Assembly (NCBI GenBank): GCA_035544875.1
Contig: DASZZP010000022.1
Location: 1-64,000 of the forward strand
Direction of reading: 5' to 3'
Source: JASLEW01 sp035544875
Lineage (GTDB): Bacteria > Acidobacteriota > Thermoanaerobaculia > Multivoradales > UBA5704
DNA: 64,000 nucleotides
Shown here: positions 51,736 through 60,740 of the stretch, one piece after another
Layout of the letters: every line of letters starts with the position of its first letter
Numbering within the stretch: position 1 is the stretch's first letter
Program-made: the position numbers and the translations under genes
The notes under the pieces: model-generated
Database searches by the model: none
The model's input: only the letters and a program-made list of their open reading frames with translations
What the model was told of the DNA's origin: nothing

Positions 51736-53694
51736 ATGGCGCTGCAGCGCTTCCTCCTTTCGCTCCTCGTTCTGCTCGCGCTGCCGCTGCTCCCTCGCTC
51801 TGGCGCCGCGAACGGAGCCGGCGCCGCACGCGGCCCGGAAGCGGCCAGCGGAGCCAACGCCACGACGAGCGGGGGCGGGGGGCGCGTGATCGCAACTGGG
51901 GACACCGCGCCTGCGATCGCCGGCTCGGGCGGCGCCGTCGCCTCCGGGCACGCCCTGGCCACGGCGGCCGGGCTGGCGGTGCTGCGCGCCGGCGGCAACG
52001 CCGTGGACGGCGCGGTGGCAACCGCCCTGGCGCTCGCCGTGGTCTACCCGGAGGCGGGCAACCTCGGAGGCGGAGGCTTCGCCGTCGTGCGCGCCGGCGG
52101 CGCCGTGCGCGCGCTCGACTTTCGCGAGACGGCGCCGGCCGCGGCGCGGGCCGAGAGCTTCCTCGATCCCACGGGCCGCGCCGTCCCCGGAGCGTCGCAG
52201 GTCGGCCCGCTGGCGGCCGGCACCCCGGGCTCGCCGGCCGGGCTCCATGAGCTGCAGCGTACGCTCGGCAGGCTGCCGTGGTCGCGGGTGGTAGCGCCGG
52301 CGATCCGGCTGGCGGCCGATGGCTTCGACGTCGACGACCATCTTCGCGAGGTGCTGGCGAATCAGAGGACCCGCCAGCTCCTCGCCCGCTTTCCCGAGAG
52401 CGCCCAGGTCTGGCTGCCGAGTGGCGAGCCGCCGCCTGCCGGCAGCCATCTGCGTCTCGCGGCGCTTGCCGCGACCCTGGCGCGCTATGCCGAGCACGGC
52501 CCTGAGGCGATCACCGGCGGTCCGGTGGCCTCGGCGGTCGCCGCCGCCGTGCGCCGTCATGGCGGCCTGCTCACCGCCGCCGACCTTGCTGCCTATCGCC
52601 CGGTCTGGCGCGAGCCGTTGACCTTCGGCGCCTTCGGATGGCAGGTCGCGTCAATGCCCCTGCCCTCGTCCGGCGGCATCATCCTCGCTCAGAGCTGCGC
52701 CATCCTCGAGCGCCTGGGCTGGGCGGCTCTGCCGCGCGCCGGCGCCGACCGCGCTCATCTCCTGGCCGAGACCTTCCGCCGCGCTTTTGCCGACCGCTAC
52801 CTGCTGGGCGACCCCGCGACCAGCCGCGCCACCGCCGCCCAGCTGCTCGACCCGCGGTGGATCGCCAGCCGGGCGGCCGGAATCGACCGCTTGCGCTCGA
52901 CCCGCTCGGAGGCGGTCGGACGCTGGCCAGGCGAGGCGGTCCGGCAGAGCGCCGGCAGCGAGACGACCCATCTCTCGGTGGTCGACGGCTCGGGCGACGC
53001 GGTCTCCTTGACCACTACCCTCAACGGTCTCTTCGGCTGCGGCCTTTACGTCCCCGAGATCGGCTTCCTCAACAACGAGATGGACGACTTCGCCATCACT
53101 CCTGACCAGCCTACGGCATCCGGCCTCATCCAGGGCGCGGCGAATGCGGTCGGGCCCGGCAAACGCATGCTCTCCTCGATGGCGCCGACGATCGCCTGGC
53201 GCGGCGGCGAGGTCCTGGCGCTCGGCGCCCGCGGCGATCTGCGCATCCCGACCCACCTCGCCCAGGTGTTTCTCAACCTGGTGGTCGACGGCGACTCGCT
53301 GCAGCAGGCCGTGGATCGCCCGCGCCTGCACCAGCAGTGGTTTCCGGACCGCCTCGAAATCGAGCCCGGAGCGCTCTCCGGCGAGGTCCGCGCCGAGCTC
53401 GAGCGCCGCGGCTTCGCCATCAAGGGGAACACGCCGGAAGTCCCGACCGCCAAGGTCAATGCCGTCCGGCGATTCCCCGCCGGCGACCTGCCGGCAGATC
53501 CCTCAGGGGAATGCCGCCGTCCATCGCCGGACCGGCCAGCCGCCGCTGTGCGGCAGCAGGCTGCCGCAGCTGCGGCGACTGGGCCGCAACAGGCGGGAGC
53601 TGCGGCCCGTTGCGAAGCTGCCGTCGATCCACGCGGCGCGGCAGAGCTCGGCGGCGCCGCGGTGCTGGTTGCCGAGCGGCAGCGGGAGCGGTGA
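51736..53694 (+). CDS. ggt: Gamma-glutamyltransferase
   Basis: An exported 652-aa Ntn-hydrolase that cleaves gamma-glutamyl bonds such as that of glutathione. It has a signal peptide (LLSLLVLLALPLLPRSGAA), the large-subunit opening GSGGAVASGHALATAAGLAVLRAGGNAVDGAV, LGGGGFAVVR, LDFRETAP, and the self-cleavage site ETTHLSVVD, with Thr410 as the nucleophile and new N-terminus of the small subunit. Later come MDDFAITP, GKRMLSSMAPTI and GDLRIPTHLAQVFLNLVVDG. Family similarity ends near KVNAVRR. The last 70 residues are Ala/Arg/Gln-rich, partly encoded by a diverged copy of the dispersed repeat, and look like read-through extension. Confidence 0.9.
   Translation: MALQRFLLSLLVLLALPLLPRSGAANGAGAARGPEAASGANATTSGGGGRVIATGDTAPAIAGSGGAVASGHALATAAGLAVLRAGGNAVDGAVATALALAVVYPEAGNLGGGGFAVVRAGGAVRALDFRETAPAAARAESFLDPTGRAVPGASQVGPLAAGTPGSPAGLHELQRTLGRLPWSRVVAPAIRLAADGFDVDDHLREVLANQRTRQLLARFPESAQVWLPSGEPPPAGSHLRLAALAATLARYAEHGPEAITGGPVASAVAAAVRRHGGLLTAADLAAYRPVWREPLTFGAFGWQVASMPLPSSGGIILAQSCAILERLGWAALPRAGADRAHLLAETFRRAFADRYLLGDPATSRATAAQLLDPRWIASRAAGIDRLRSTRSEAVGRWPGEAVRQSAGSETTHLSVVDGSGDAVSLTTTLNGLFGCGLYVPEIGFLNNEMDDFAITPDQPTASGLIQGAANAVGPGKRMLSSMAPTIAWRGGEVLALGARGDLRIPTHLAQVFLNLVVDGDSLQQAVDRPRLHQQWFPDRLEIEPGALSGEVRAELERRGFAIKGNTPEVPTAKVNAVRRFPAGDLPADPSGECRRPSPDRPAAAVRQQAAAAAATGPQQAGAAARCEAAVDPRGAAELGGAAVLVAERQRER
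53501..53540 (-). repeat. Diverged copy of the 44-nt dispersed repeat in the ggt 3' end
   Basis: On the minus strand GGTCCGGCGATGGACGGCGGCATTCCC resembles the core GTCCGGTGATGGCCGGGCGGCACTTCCC of 32141-32184. It lies inside the ggt reading frame, exactly where family similarity is lost. The match is weaker than that of the pyk copy and needs alignment. Confidence 0.4.
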
Positions 53695-53698
53695 TTCG

Positions 53699-55249
53699 AT
53701 GTTCGCCGTCCGCCCCCAGCCCTGTTCGCGCCGGCAGGCCCTCCGCCTCGGCCTGTGCGCCTGGCTCACGGCGGCCGCCGGCATCGCTCCCCCACCCGCC
53801 GGCGGGCCTGCCGCGCCAACGGCCACTCCGCCGGAGACCTTTGCCGAGAAGGTCCTGGTGCGGGAGATCGAGCTGGTGGTCGAGCTGCCGCCGGAGCTCA
53901 AGGCCGGACGGCGCGAGGCCCTGCAGGCCGCCGACTTCGTGGTGGTCGAGGACGGCGTCTTGCGCCGGGTGGTCAAGGCCGAGCCGCTGGCCGGCGGCAA
54001 GGGGGTCGAGCCGACGGCGTGGACGGTGGTGCTCTATCTCGACAAGGTGCTGGCCGGTCCCGACACCGCTTTCCTCACCAGCCTGGCGCTGGCCGAACGG
54101 GCGGCGCAGCTCGCTGCGCTCGGCGGTGTCGAAATCGTGGTCGCCGACCCGCGGCCGCGGGTGACGCTCGCGGCGACCCGCGACGCCCAGCGGCTCGAGC
54201 AGGCGCTCACCGCTCTCGTCAGGACGGCCAAGGAGGAGCGAGACCGGGCGGCGCAAGCCCGGGTAACCGCCGCCCCGCTCGACGCCGCCGCCGTGCGCCG
54301 CCAGGAGGATCGTCTGCTCTACCACGCCGCGAGCCACAGCGCGGCCGGACCGCGCGCCCTGCTGCTGATCGCCGACGGTTTCGATGCGCAGCGGCCTGGC
54401 GAGGCGGCGCTCGAGAGCTCCTCCGCCGAGTCCGCCCGCGCCCTGGCCGCCTACGGCTGGGTGACCATCGCCGCCTCGATCCGCAAGATCGAGACGAGTC
54501 CCCCGCATCACGAGACCCCCGACCTCGAGCGGCTGCGCCAGAGCGCCGCCGGCGGCTCGGTCCCGCCCGTGATCCTGCCCGAGCCGAGCCACGGCGGCGC
54601 CCTCAGCACCGACGAGGCGATCAACGTCTTCCTGGCGCCGAGCTCGGCCACCCTGCACGGCCTGGCCAGCGCCACCGGGGGCACCATCGCCGGCCTACCC
54701 GGCCAGCTGACCGCCGCGCTGACCGCTCTCGAGCGGCGCTGGCACCTGTTCTATCTCGCCCCCGACCCGGCCGACGGGCGGCCGCGGCCGGTCGAAGCGC
54801 GCCTCTCGCCTGAGGGCAAGATGCTGCGGGCTCCCGGCTGGCGGCGTTCCTCCACGCCCGAGGGCCTCGCGGCGGCCCGCCTGCGCCTGCTGCTCGCCGG
54901 CGATGCGGCAAGAGGCGGCCTGCGCCTCTCGGCAACGCTCGCCCGCCGGCAGGCGGCGGAGAAGAGCGGCTCGCCGGAGGAGGCCGAGCTGCGCCTCACC
55001 CTCGCTCCGTTCACCACCGGCGACTCGACCGCGGCCGGCCCTTTCCGGGTCTCCACCGCCGCCACCGCCGCCGCCGGCGGAGTCGAGGTCCGGCACATCC
55101 TGCTGGTCCGTCCCGATCTGACCGAAAGCGGATGGACCGAGAGGGTGCCGCTGGCGCTTCCGGCGGGCAGCCGCCAGGTCGCGGTGGAGGTGGAGGATCT
55201 GGCGCACCAGAGCTGGGGAGCCCTCACCCTGGACATCCCAGCCCGCTAG
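53699..55249 (+). CDS. VWFA-related secreted protein
   Basis: A 516-aa protein with a basic n-region and hydrophobic segment (RRQALRLGLCAWLTAAAGIAPPPAGG), so probably exported. It reads like the VWFA-related family common in Acidobacteria: EIELVVELPPELKAGRREALQAADFVVVEDGVLRRVV, WTVVLYLDKVLAGPD, ALLLIADGFDAQRPGEA and TGGTIAGLPGQLTAALTALERRWHLFYLAP, ending in a beta-rich domain. The usual metal-ion site (DxSxS) is not present: the corresponding strand reads LYLDKVL, so adhesion via a bound metal is doubtful. It begins 4 nt after the ggt stop, which suggests one transcript. Confidence 0.7.
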   Translation: MFAVRPQPCSRRQALRLGLCAWLTAAAGIAPPPAGGPAAPTATPPETFAEKVLVREIELVVELPPELKAGRREALQAADFVVVEDGVLRRVVKAEPLAGGKGVEPTAWTVVLYLDKVLAGPDTAFLTSLALAERAAQLAALGGVEIVVADPRPRVTLAATRDAQRLEQALTALVRTAKEERDRAAQARVTAAPLDAAAVRRQEDRLLYHAASHSAAGPRALLLIADGFDAQRPGEAALESSSAESARALAAYGWVTIAASIRKIETSPPHHETPDLERLRQSAAGGSVPPVILPEPSHGGALSTDEAINVFLAPSSATLHGLASATGGTIAGLPGQLTAALTALERRWHLFYLAPDPADGRPRPVEARLSPEGKMLRAPGWRRSSTPEGLAAARLRLLLAGDAARGGLRLSATLARRQAAEKSGSPEEAELRLTLAPFTTGDSTAAGPFRVSTAATAAAGGVEVRHILLVRPDLTESGWTERVPLALPAGSRQVAVEVEDLAHQSWGALTLDIPAR

Positions 55250-56973
55250 CTCGGCGGACTCGTCTCGCCAGCCTTTCCAGGTTTTGGGCCGGCGCCGCGG
55301 CGAATTCGCTCGAGGTCCCAGACCAGGAGGCCGGGTTCCTCGTAGTCGGGCGGTCCCCAGAGTGCGGCCAGGGCGCCAGCCATCCTGCGGCCGCCGCCCT
55401 GGAGAGCGCGGCGGACGAGCGGAATGACGTCGCCCGGCTCACCAGGCGCTCCCGCCAGCGCCGACCAGCAGTGCGGGGTGATCCGCGCCTGCTCCGCCAC
55501 GAGGTCGAGATGGACGGCGAGGTAGCGGGCGCGGCTGGCGAGGAACCCCTCGGGGCTCGCCTCCGGCGGCATGTTGCGGAAATCCAGCTGCCTCTGCCGG
55601 GCGATCGGCCTGACCGAGGCGACCAGCACGTCCTGGCGATGGACGTCCTGATAGACATAGAAGGCCTGCGTGTAGGCCCACCACGGAAACCAGGGGTATT
55701 CGAGGACCGGCGCGTCGTGCTCGTGCTCGCGCGCCAGCACGGTGCGATAGAAAACCGGCACCTGGGCGAGCGGCAGGTGGGCGCGCGGGCAGAAGAACCC
55801 GATGAAGTCGTTGTGGCCGGTAAATGAGCTGCGGGCAAGAGCGGGATCGGCGAGCGGGCCGGTCAGCGCCCAGGCGGCGAGACCGGCGATGGCTGCAGCG
55901 CGCCCGGCCAGGGGCCGCCAGCGCGCCTTGCCGGAGGACGCTGACCGCCAGGGCTGCCAGAGCGCTCCCAGGCCGACCGCCACCCAGACCAGCACCCAGG
56001 GCTGTACCGGCATGAGATAGCGGTCGAAGACCAGCGGGTGGATCATCATCTCGGGCGACAGGACCAACAGGCCGCCGACCTGGCAGGCGACCAGTGCCGC
56101 GGTGTAGATCCCCAGCCGGCGGTCGCTCCGCAGCAGGCAAACGAGCCCGCCGCCGGCGGCGGCCCAGAAGAGGACCGCGGCCAGCGGATGGGCGGAGCCG
56201 CCCTGCAGCTCGAACACGCCGGCGATCGTGCGCGGATCCATCTCGAGCGGCTGACGTTTGTTCGCCATCAGCCCCTGCAGGGAGCTCCAGCCGGGGAGAA
56301 AGACGGCCGCCAGGGCCAGCCCCGCGCCCGCCGCGACCGCCGCCAGCGCGCCCCAACCGGGCCGCGCGGCGGCCGGCTGCCCGCGCTCGAGCGCCAGGCT
56401 GCCCAGCCCGAAGACCAGCGGCGCCAGCACCAGGGGCATGCTGAGCGGATGAAAGTAAGCCGAGAGGCCGGCGAGCAGACAGTAGGCAACGGCCAGCCCG
56501 GGCCGGCGCGTGCGCCACCAGGATTCGAAAGCCATCGCGGCGCCGAAGCTGAAGAGCACGACAGGCGCATAAGGGCGCGCGATGCGGCTGTAGAAGACGA
56601 GCAGGGGCGACAGGGCCACCAACCAGGCCATCACGCTCCCGGCCGGCCGGCCGCAGCGCCGCTCGACCAGCCAGGGGATCACCAGCAAGGCCAGCAGACC
56701 GCAGAACAGCGCCGGCAGGCGGACGATGGTCTCGGTCAGCCCGACGCCCCGGTCGAGCAAGAAGCGGTAGATCGCGGTCAACGGCCGGCAGTTATCGGTG
56801 ACGTGGAAGGTAGTGAGCGCCTGCCCCAGCGTCGACTCCAGCGCCACCCGCACGCCGTGCAGCTCATCGCCGCCCAGCACCTGGGCGGGGAGGTTGTAGA
56901 GGCGGAGCGCCGTGCCGGCGGCGGCTGGCGCCGCCCACCAGGCAGCGCCGGCGAGTCTAGAGAGATGATTCAT
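55246..56973 (-). CDS. GT39-like polytopic glycosyltransferase
   Basis: A 575-aa membrane protein with about 10-11 helices. The first extracytoplasmic loop has GGDELHGVRVAL, where the Asp/Glu pair corresponds to the catalytic acidic motif of the PMT/ArnT (GT39/GT83) family. Further on are IVRLPALFCGLLALLVIPWL and LVFYSRIARPYAPVVLFSF, typical of this class. Such enzymes transfer sugars from a polyprenyl-phosphate donor to lipids or proteins at the outer face of the inner membrane. The ATG at 56973 was chosen because the helices start immediately after it. Its 3' end overlaps the VWFA gene by 4 nt, tail to tail. Confidence 0.82.
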   Translation of the reverse strand: MNHLSRLAGAAWWAAPAAAGTALRLYNLPAQVLGGDELHGVRVALESTLGQALTTFHVTDNCRPLTAIYRFLLDRGVGLTETIVRLPALFCGLLALLVIPWLVERRCGRPAGSVMAWLVALSPLLVFYSRIARPYAPVVLFSFGAAMAFESWWRTRRPGLAVAYCLLAGLSAYFHPLSMPLVLAPLVFGLGSLALERGQPAAARPGWGALAAVAAGAGLALAAVFLPGWSSLQGLMANKRQPLEMDPRTIAGVFELQGGSAHPLAAVLFWAAAGGGLVCLLRSDRRLGIYTAALVACQVGGLLVLSPEMMIHPLVFDRYLMPVQPWVLVWVAVGLGALWQPWRSASSGKARWRPLAGRAAAIAGLAAWALTGPLADPALARSSFTGHNDFIGFFCPRAHLPLAQVPVFYRTVLAREHEHDAPVLEYPWFPWWAYTQAFYVYQDVHRQDVLVASVRPIARQRQLDFRNMPPEASPEGFLASRARYLAVHLDLVAEQARITPHCWSALAGAPGEPGDVIPLVRRALQGGGRRMAGALAALWGPPDYEEPGLLVWDLERIRRGAGPKPGKAGETSPPS

Positions 56974-57144
56974 CGGGATGGGTGAAGCCGCGCCGCGGAG
57001 ACCGCGCGCCGCGCGCCGAACGGGCCGCGGGAGTATATAGCGGCGGCCCGGTGCTAGGATCACGGCGCCCCGGATCGGGGGCCCACGGCGAGCGTCGGCG
57101 AGCATGGGAGAGCATGGCTCCTCGCATTTCCAGCCGATGCCCCC

Positions 57145-59943
57145 GTGTCTTGCCCGCCTGACCAGCGCGGCGGAGATCCTCTCTTAGACCACTCCTCTCC
57201 CGAGCTCGGCGAGCTGAGCGTCGCGCCGCTGCTGCCGCGGCTGGTGGCCGCCTTGGCGGCGGGGCGGGCGGCGATTCTCACGGCGCCTCCGGGGGCCGGC
57301 AAGACGACCCTGGTGCCGCCGGCCCTGCTGGCGGCGGGGGCCGGCGGCGGGCGCCAGATCGTCATGCTCGAGCCGCGGCGCCTGGCGGCGCGGGCCGCGG
57401 CTCGCCGCATCGCCGAGCAGGGAGGATGGAGGGTCGGCGAGGAGGTCGGCTACCAGGTGCGCTTCGACCGGCATGCCGGGCCGGCGACCCGGATTCTGGT
57501 GGTGACCGAAGGCATCCTGGTGCAGATGCTGCAATCGGACCCGTTCCTTTCCGGCATCGGGGTCTTGATCTTCGACGAGTTCCACGAGCGCAGCCTGGCG
57601 GCCGACCTCGCCCTCGCGATGGCCCGCCGGGTGCAAAGAGAAGTCCGGCCCGATCTCGCCCTGGTCGCCATGTCCGCGACCCTCGATGCCGGACCGCTGG
57701 CCGCATTCCTCGGCGGCTGCCCGATCGTCGAATGCGCGGGGCGGCCGTACCCGGTCGAAGTCTCTTATCTCGATCAGCTCGAGCGGCGGCTCGACCGGCG
57801 GTTCGATCGGTTCGATCGGAGCAAAGGCCGCCGCGGGGCAAGCGACGCCGACCAGCCGCTGACCCGCCTGGTCGCCGCGGCGGTGCGCGGCGCGCTCGCC
57901 GCGACGGCGGGCGACGTGCTGGTCTTCCTGCCCGGCGCGGGCGAGATCGAGCGCGCCGCCGCGGCGCTCGCCACCCTCGGCGCGGAGCAACGCCTGGCGG
58001 TGATGCCGCTCTACGGCGACCTGCCGCCCGCGCGGCAGGACGAGGTGCTGCGGCCCGCGGACCGGCGCAAGGTGGTGCTGGCGACCAACGTCGCCGAGAC
58101 TTCCATCACCATCGACGGCGTGAGCGCGGTCGTCGACAGCGGCCTGGCGCGGCGCCTGCGATACGACCCGGCAACCGGCCTCGACCGCCTCGAGCTGATC
58201 AAGATCAGCCGCGCCGCCGCCGAGCAGCGGGCCGGTAGGGCCGGACGCCAAGGGCCGGGAATCTGCCTGCGGCTGTGGCCGGCGCACGAGCATTCCTCGC
58301 GGCCGGAGCGCGAGACCCCCGAGATTGCCCGCATCGATCTCGCGGGGCCGGCGTTGCAGCTCCTGGCCTGGGGCGAGACCGACCTCGCCGGCTGGGGCTG
58401 GTTCGAGGCCCCGGAGCCGCAGGCGCTGGCCGCCGCCGCCCTGCTGCTGGCTCGTCTCGGCGCAACCGACGCCAGCGGCGTGACCGCGGTGGGCCGGGCG
58501 ATGGCGAGGCTGCCCGTCCATCCGCGGCTCGCCCGGCTGCTGCTCGAGGGGCACCGATTCGGGGTGACTCGCGCCGCCGCCCTGCTGGCGGCGCTGCTCG
58601 CCGAACGCGATCCGTTTCCGCGGCGGCCGCGGCAGCGACCCGGCAGCGCCACCGCCGCCCCGCGCTCGTCGCGCTCCGATCTCCTCGACCGGCTGGACGC
58701 CCTGGCACTCTTCGAGAGCGCCTCCTCGAGGAGCCGCGGCAGCGCCGCGGCGCGAGCGGACGAGGCGGATGAGGCGCACGACGCGGACTCCGAAGGCCTG
58801 CACCGCGCCGCCGCCCGAATGGTCCTGCGCGCCCGCGATCAGCTCGTCGAGCTCGCGCGGCGGGAGCTGGGGGGGCCGGACGGCGTCGAGGGTGCCCGGC
58901 AACCCGAGCGCGCCGAGCCTGGCCAGTCCGGTCAGCGCGGCCAGTCCGGCACAAGCGGCGAGTCCGGCGCGCGCGAGGAGGCCTTGCTGCGCGCGCTGCT
59001 CGCCGCCTATCCCGACCGGCTGGCCCGGCAGCGCGAGCCGCACAGCAGGCGCGCGTTGATGGTGGGCGGGCGCGGCGTGCGCCTGGCCGAGGAGAGCGCC
59101 GTCGAGGCGGCCGAGCTCTTCCTGTGCATCGACGTGGCGCCCGGGCGCGGCGGGACGCGCGCCGAAGACCTGGTCCGCCTCGCCTCGGCGGTCGAGGCCG
59201 ACTGGCTGCCGGCGGCGCGCCTGCGCACCTCGGTCGAGCTCGTCTACAACGCCGAACGCGAGCGGGTTACGGCCTGGAAGCGGAACTGCTACGACGACCT
59301 GGTGCTGGCCGAGCACGAGGTCGCGCCGCCCGACCCGGCGGCCGCCGAGGCCTTGCTGGCCGCCGTCGCGGCAGCACTGCCGCATGCCGGACTACCGGCC
59401 GGCGATCTGGAGGTCGCTTCCTTTCTGGCGCGCCTCCGCAGCCTCGCCGACTGGATGCCCGAGCTCGGCCTGCCGCGCTTCGACGACGCGGCGCTGCGCG
59501 CGCTGCTGCCACAGCTCGCCGCCGGCAAGCGATCACTGGCCGAGCTGCGGCGTGCGCCGCTTCTCCAAGCGCTGCGCGGCAGCCTCTCCGGCGAGCAGCG
59601 CGCCGCCCTCGACCGCGAGGCTCCCGAGCGCCTGGAAGTGCCGAGCGGCAGCCGCATCCGGCTCACCTACGAGCCCGGCCGCCCGCCGGTCCTCGCCGCC
59701 CGCATCCAGGAGCTGTTCGGACTGGCAGAGACGCCGCGCATCGCCGCCGGCCGGGTGGCGGTGCTCCTCCATCTGCTGGCGCCGAGCGGGCGCCCGCAGC
59801 AGCTCACCGCCGACCTGCGCAGCTTCTGGCGCAATACCTATCCCGAGGTGCGCCGCCAGCTGCAGGGCCGTTATCCGCGGCACGCCTGGCCGGCCGACCC
59901 GACCCGCGCCCGCCCCGAGCGCCGCCCCCGCCGCCGCACCTAG
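57145..59943 (+). CDS. hrpB: ATP-dependent RNA helicase HrpB
   Basis: A 932-aa DEAH-family helicase. Motifs: Walker A TAPPGAGKTT (46-55), Ia LEPRRLAARAAARRIAEQ, the DEAH box as DEFH (Asp144-His147), SAT in AMSATLDAG, motif V VVLATNVAETSITIDGVSAVVDSGLAR and motif VI QRAGRAGRQGPG. The C-terminal HrpB domain is present (AYPDRLARQRE, LLPQLAAGKRSLAELRR, QQLTADLRSFWRNTYPEVRRQLQGRYPRHAWPADP). The bacterial role is unclear, although it is widely conserved. An Arg/Ser/Gly-rich insert lies around residues 575-615 (SGQRGQSGTSGESG). The start is a GTG at 57145, divergent from the glycosyltransferase gene. Confidence 0.95.
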   Translation: MSCPPDQRGGDPLLDHSSPELGELSVAPLLPRLVAALAAGRAAILTAPPGAGKTTLVPPALLAAGAGGGRQIVMLEPRRLAARAAARRIAEQGGWRVGEEVGYQVRFDRHAGPATRILVVTEGILVQMLQSDPFLSGIGVLIFDEFHERSLAADLALAMARRVQREVRPDLALVAMSATLDAGPLAAFLGGCPIVECAGRPYPVEVSYLDQLERRLDRRFDRFDRSKGRRGASDADQPLTRLVAAAVRGALAATAGDVLVFLPGAGEIERAAAALATLGAEQRLAVMPLYGDLPPARQDEVLRPADRRKVVLATNVAETSITIDGVSAVVDSGLARRLRYDPATGLDRLELIKISRAAAEQRAGRAGRQGPGICLRLWPAHEHSSRPERETPEIARIDLAGPALQLLAWGETDLAGWGWFEAPEPQALAAAALLLARLGATDASGVTAVGRAMARLPVHPRLARLLLEGHRFGVTRAAALLAALLAERDPFPRRPRQRPGSATAAPRSSRSDLLDRLDALALFESASSRSRGSAAARADEADEAHDADSEGLHRAAARMVLRARDQLVELARRELGGPDGVEGARQPERAEPGQSGQRGQSGTSGESGAREEALLRALLAAYPDRLARQREPHSRRALMVGGRGVRLAEESAVEAAELFLCIDVAPGRGGTRAEDLVRLASAVEADWLPAARLRTSVELVYNAERERVTAWKRNCYDDLVLAEHEVAPPDPAAAEALLAAVAAALPHAGLPAGDLEVASFLARLRSLADWMPELGLPRFDDAALRALLPQLAAGKRSLAELRRAPLLQALRGSLSGEQRAALDREAPERLEVPSGSRIRLTYEPGRPPVLAARIQELFGLAETPRIAAGRVAVLLHLLAPSGRPQQLTADLRSFWRNTYPEVRRQLQGRYPRHAWPADPTRARPERRPRRRT

Positions 59944-60014
59944 CCGATCTGTGAGCATCGGCGGCAAATCATCGGCGTCTGGCGCGCGCCCCGCGGCCAT
60001 TTTCAGCAGCCTGC

Positions 60015-60740
60015 TCAGGGGCTGGCGACCTTCGCGAGGAAGGCGCGAATCCGATTGGCGTTGGCGCCCAGATCGCTCCGGCCGACCCGGGACACCGATC
60101 GCACGTCCACCCGGCTGCCGGCCGCGGCCGGCATGACCCGCACCACCACGTCGTCCTTGAAGCCGAACCAGAAGGTGGTCGCCGTCGCCTCGATCCGGCC
60201 GGCCGCCGGGTCCGCCGCGACCAGATCCCATGCCATGGCGCGCGCCGCGGCGACCGCCCGCGCGAAGGCGGTGGCCGGTGGCACCGCGAGCTCCAGCGGC
60301 TGCAGGTCCGGATAGCCCCGACGTTGAGCCGCCGCGACATCCGCTCCGCCATGGCCGGCCGGATTCGGCGCCTCGGCGCGCAGCGGCAGGATCGCCACGA
60401 AGGCCGGCGGGTCACTCAGGTCGGTCGAGATGTCATGGATCTGCGGCACGGCCCGCGCCTGGTGCAGAGAACGCCACATCGCGAAGCCCAGCGCGAGCCC
60501 GAAGCCGACTGTTAGCATCAGGCCGACGGCCGCGCCCGACCGCACCTTCGGCACCGCCAGGGCAACGATCGCGCCCGCGGTCGCCGCGATCCCAACCAAG
60601 GCGCCCCACCCGAGCAGCTGGAATCCGGTGCGATACGACCACAGATTCAAACGCACCCCCGCTGCCGCCAGGGCGAGCAGCACGACAGCCAAGAGAGCAA
60701 GGACCGGGGGCAGGCGGCCGATACTCATCGAAAACTTCAT
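60015..60740 (-). CDS. DUF1499 membrane protein
   Basis: A 241-aa protein with about three helices in its first 100 residues (LPPVLALLAVVLLALAAAGVRLNLW, LLGWGALVGIAATAGAIVALAV, VGLMLTVGFGLALGFAMW). A DUF1499 domain follows: VPQIHDISTDLSDPPAFVA, RGYPDLQPLELAVPPATAFARAVAAARAMAWDLVAADPAAGRIEATATTFWFGFKDDVVVRV and SRVDVRSVSRVGRSDLGANANRIRAFL. The function of the family is unknown. The ATG at 60740 overlaps the stop of the TPR gene by ATGA, which decides the start. Confidence 0.87.
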   Translation of the reverse strand: MKFSMSIGRLPPVLALLAVVLLALAAAGVRLNLWSYRTGFQLLGWGALVGIAATAGAIVALAVPKVRSGAAVGLMLTVGFGLALGFAMWRSLHQARAVPQIHDISTDLSDPPAFVAILPLRAEAPNPAGHGGADVAAAQRRGYPDLQPLELAVPPATAFARAVAAARAMAWDLVAADPAAGRIEATATTFWFGFKDDVVVRVMPAAAGSRVDVRSVSRVGRSDLGANANRIRAFLAKVASP

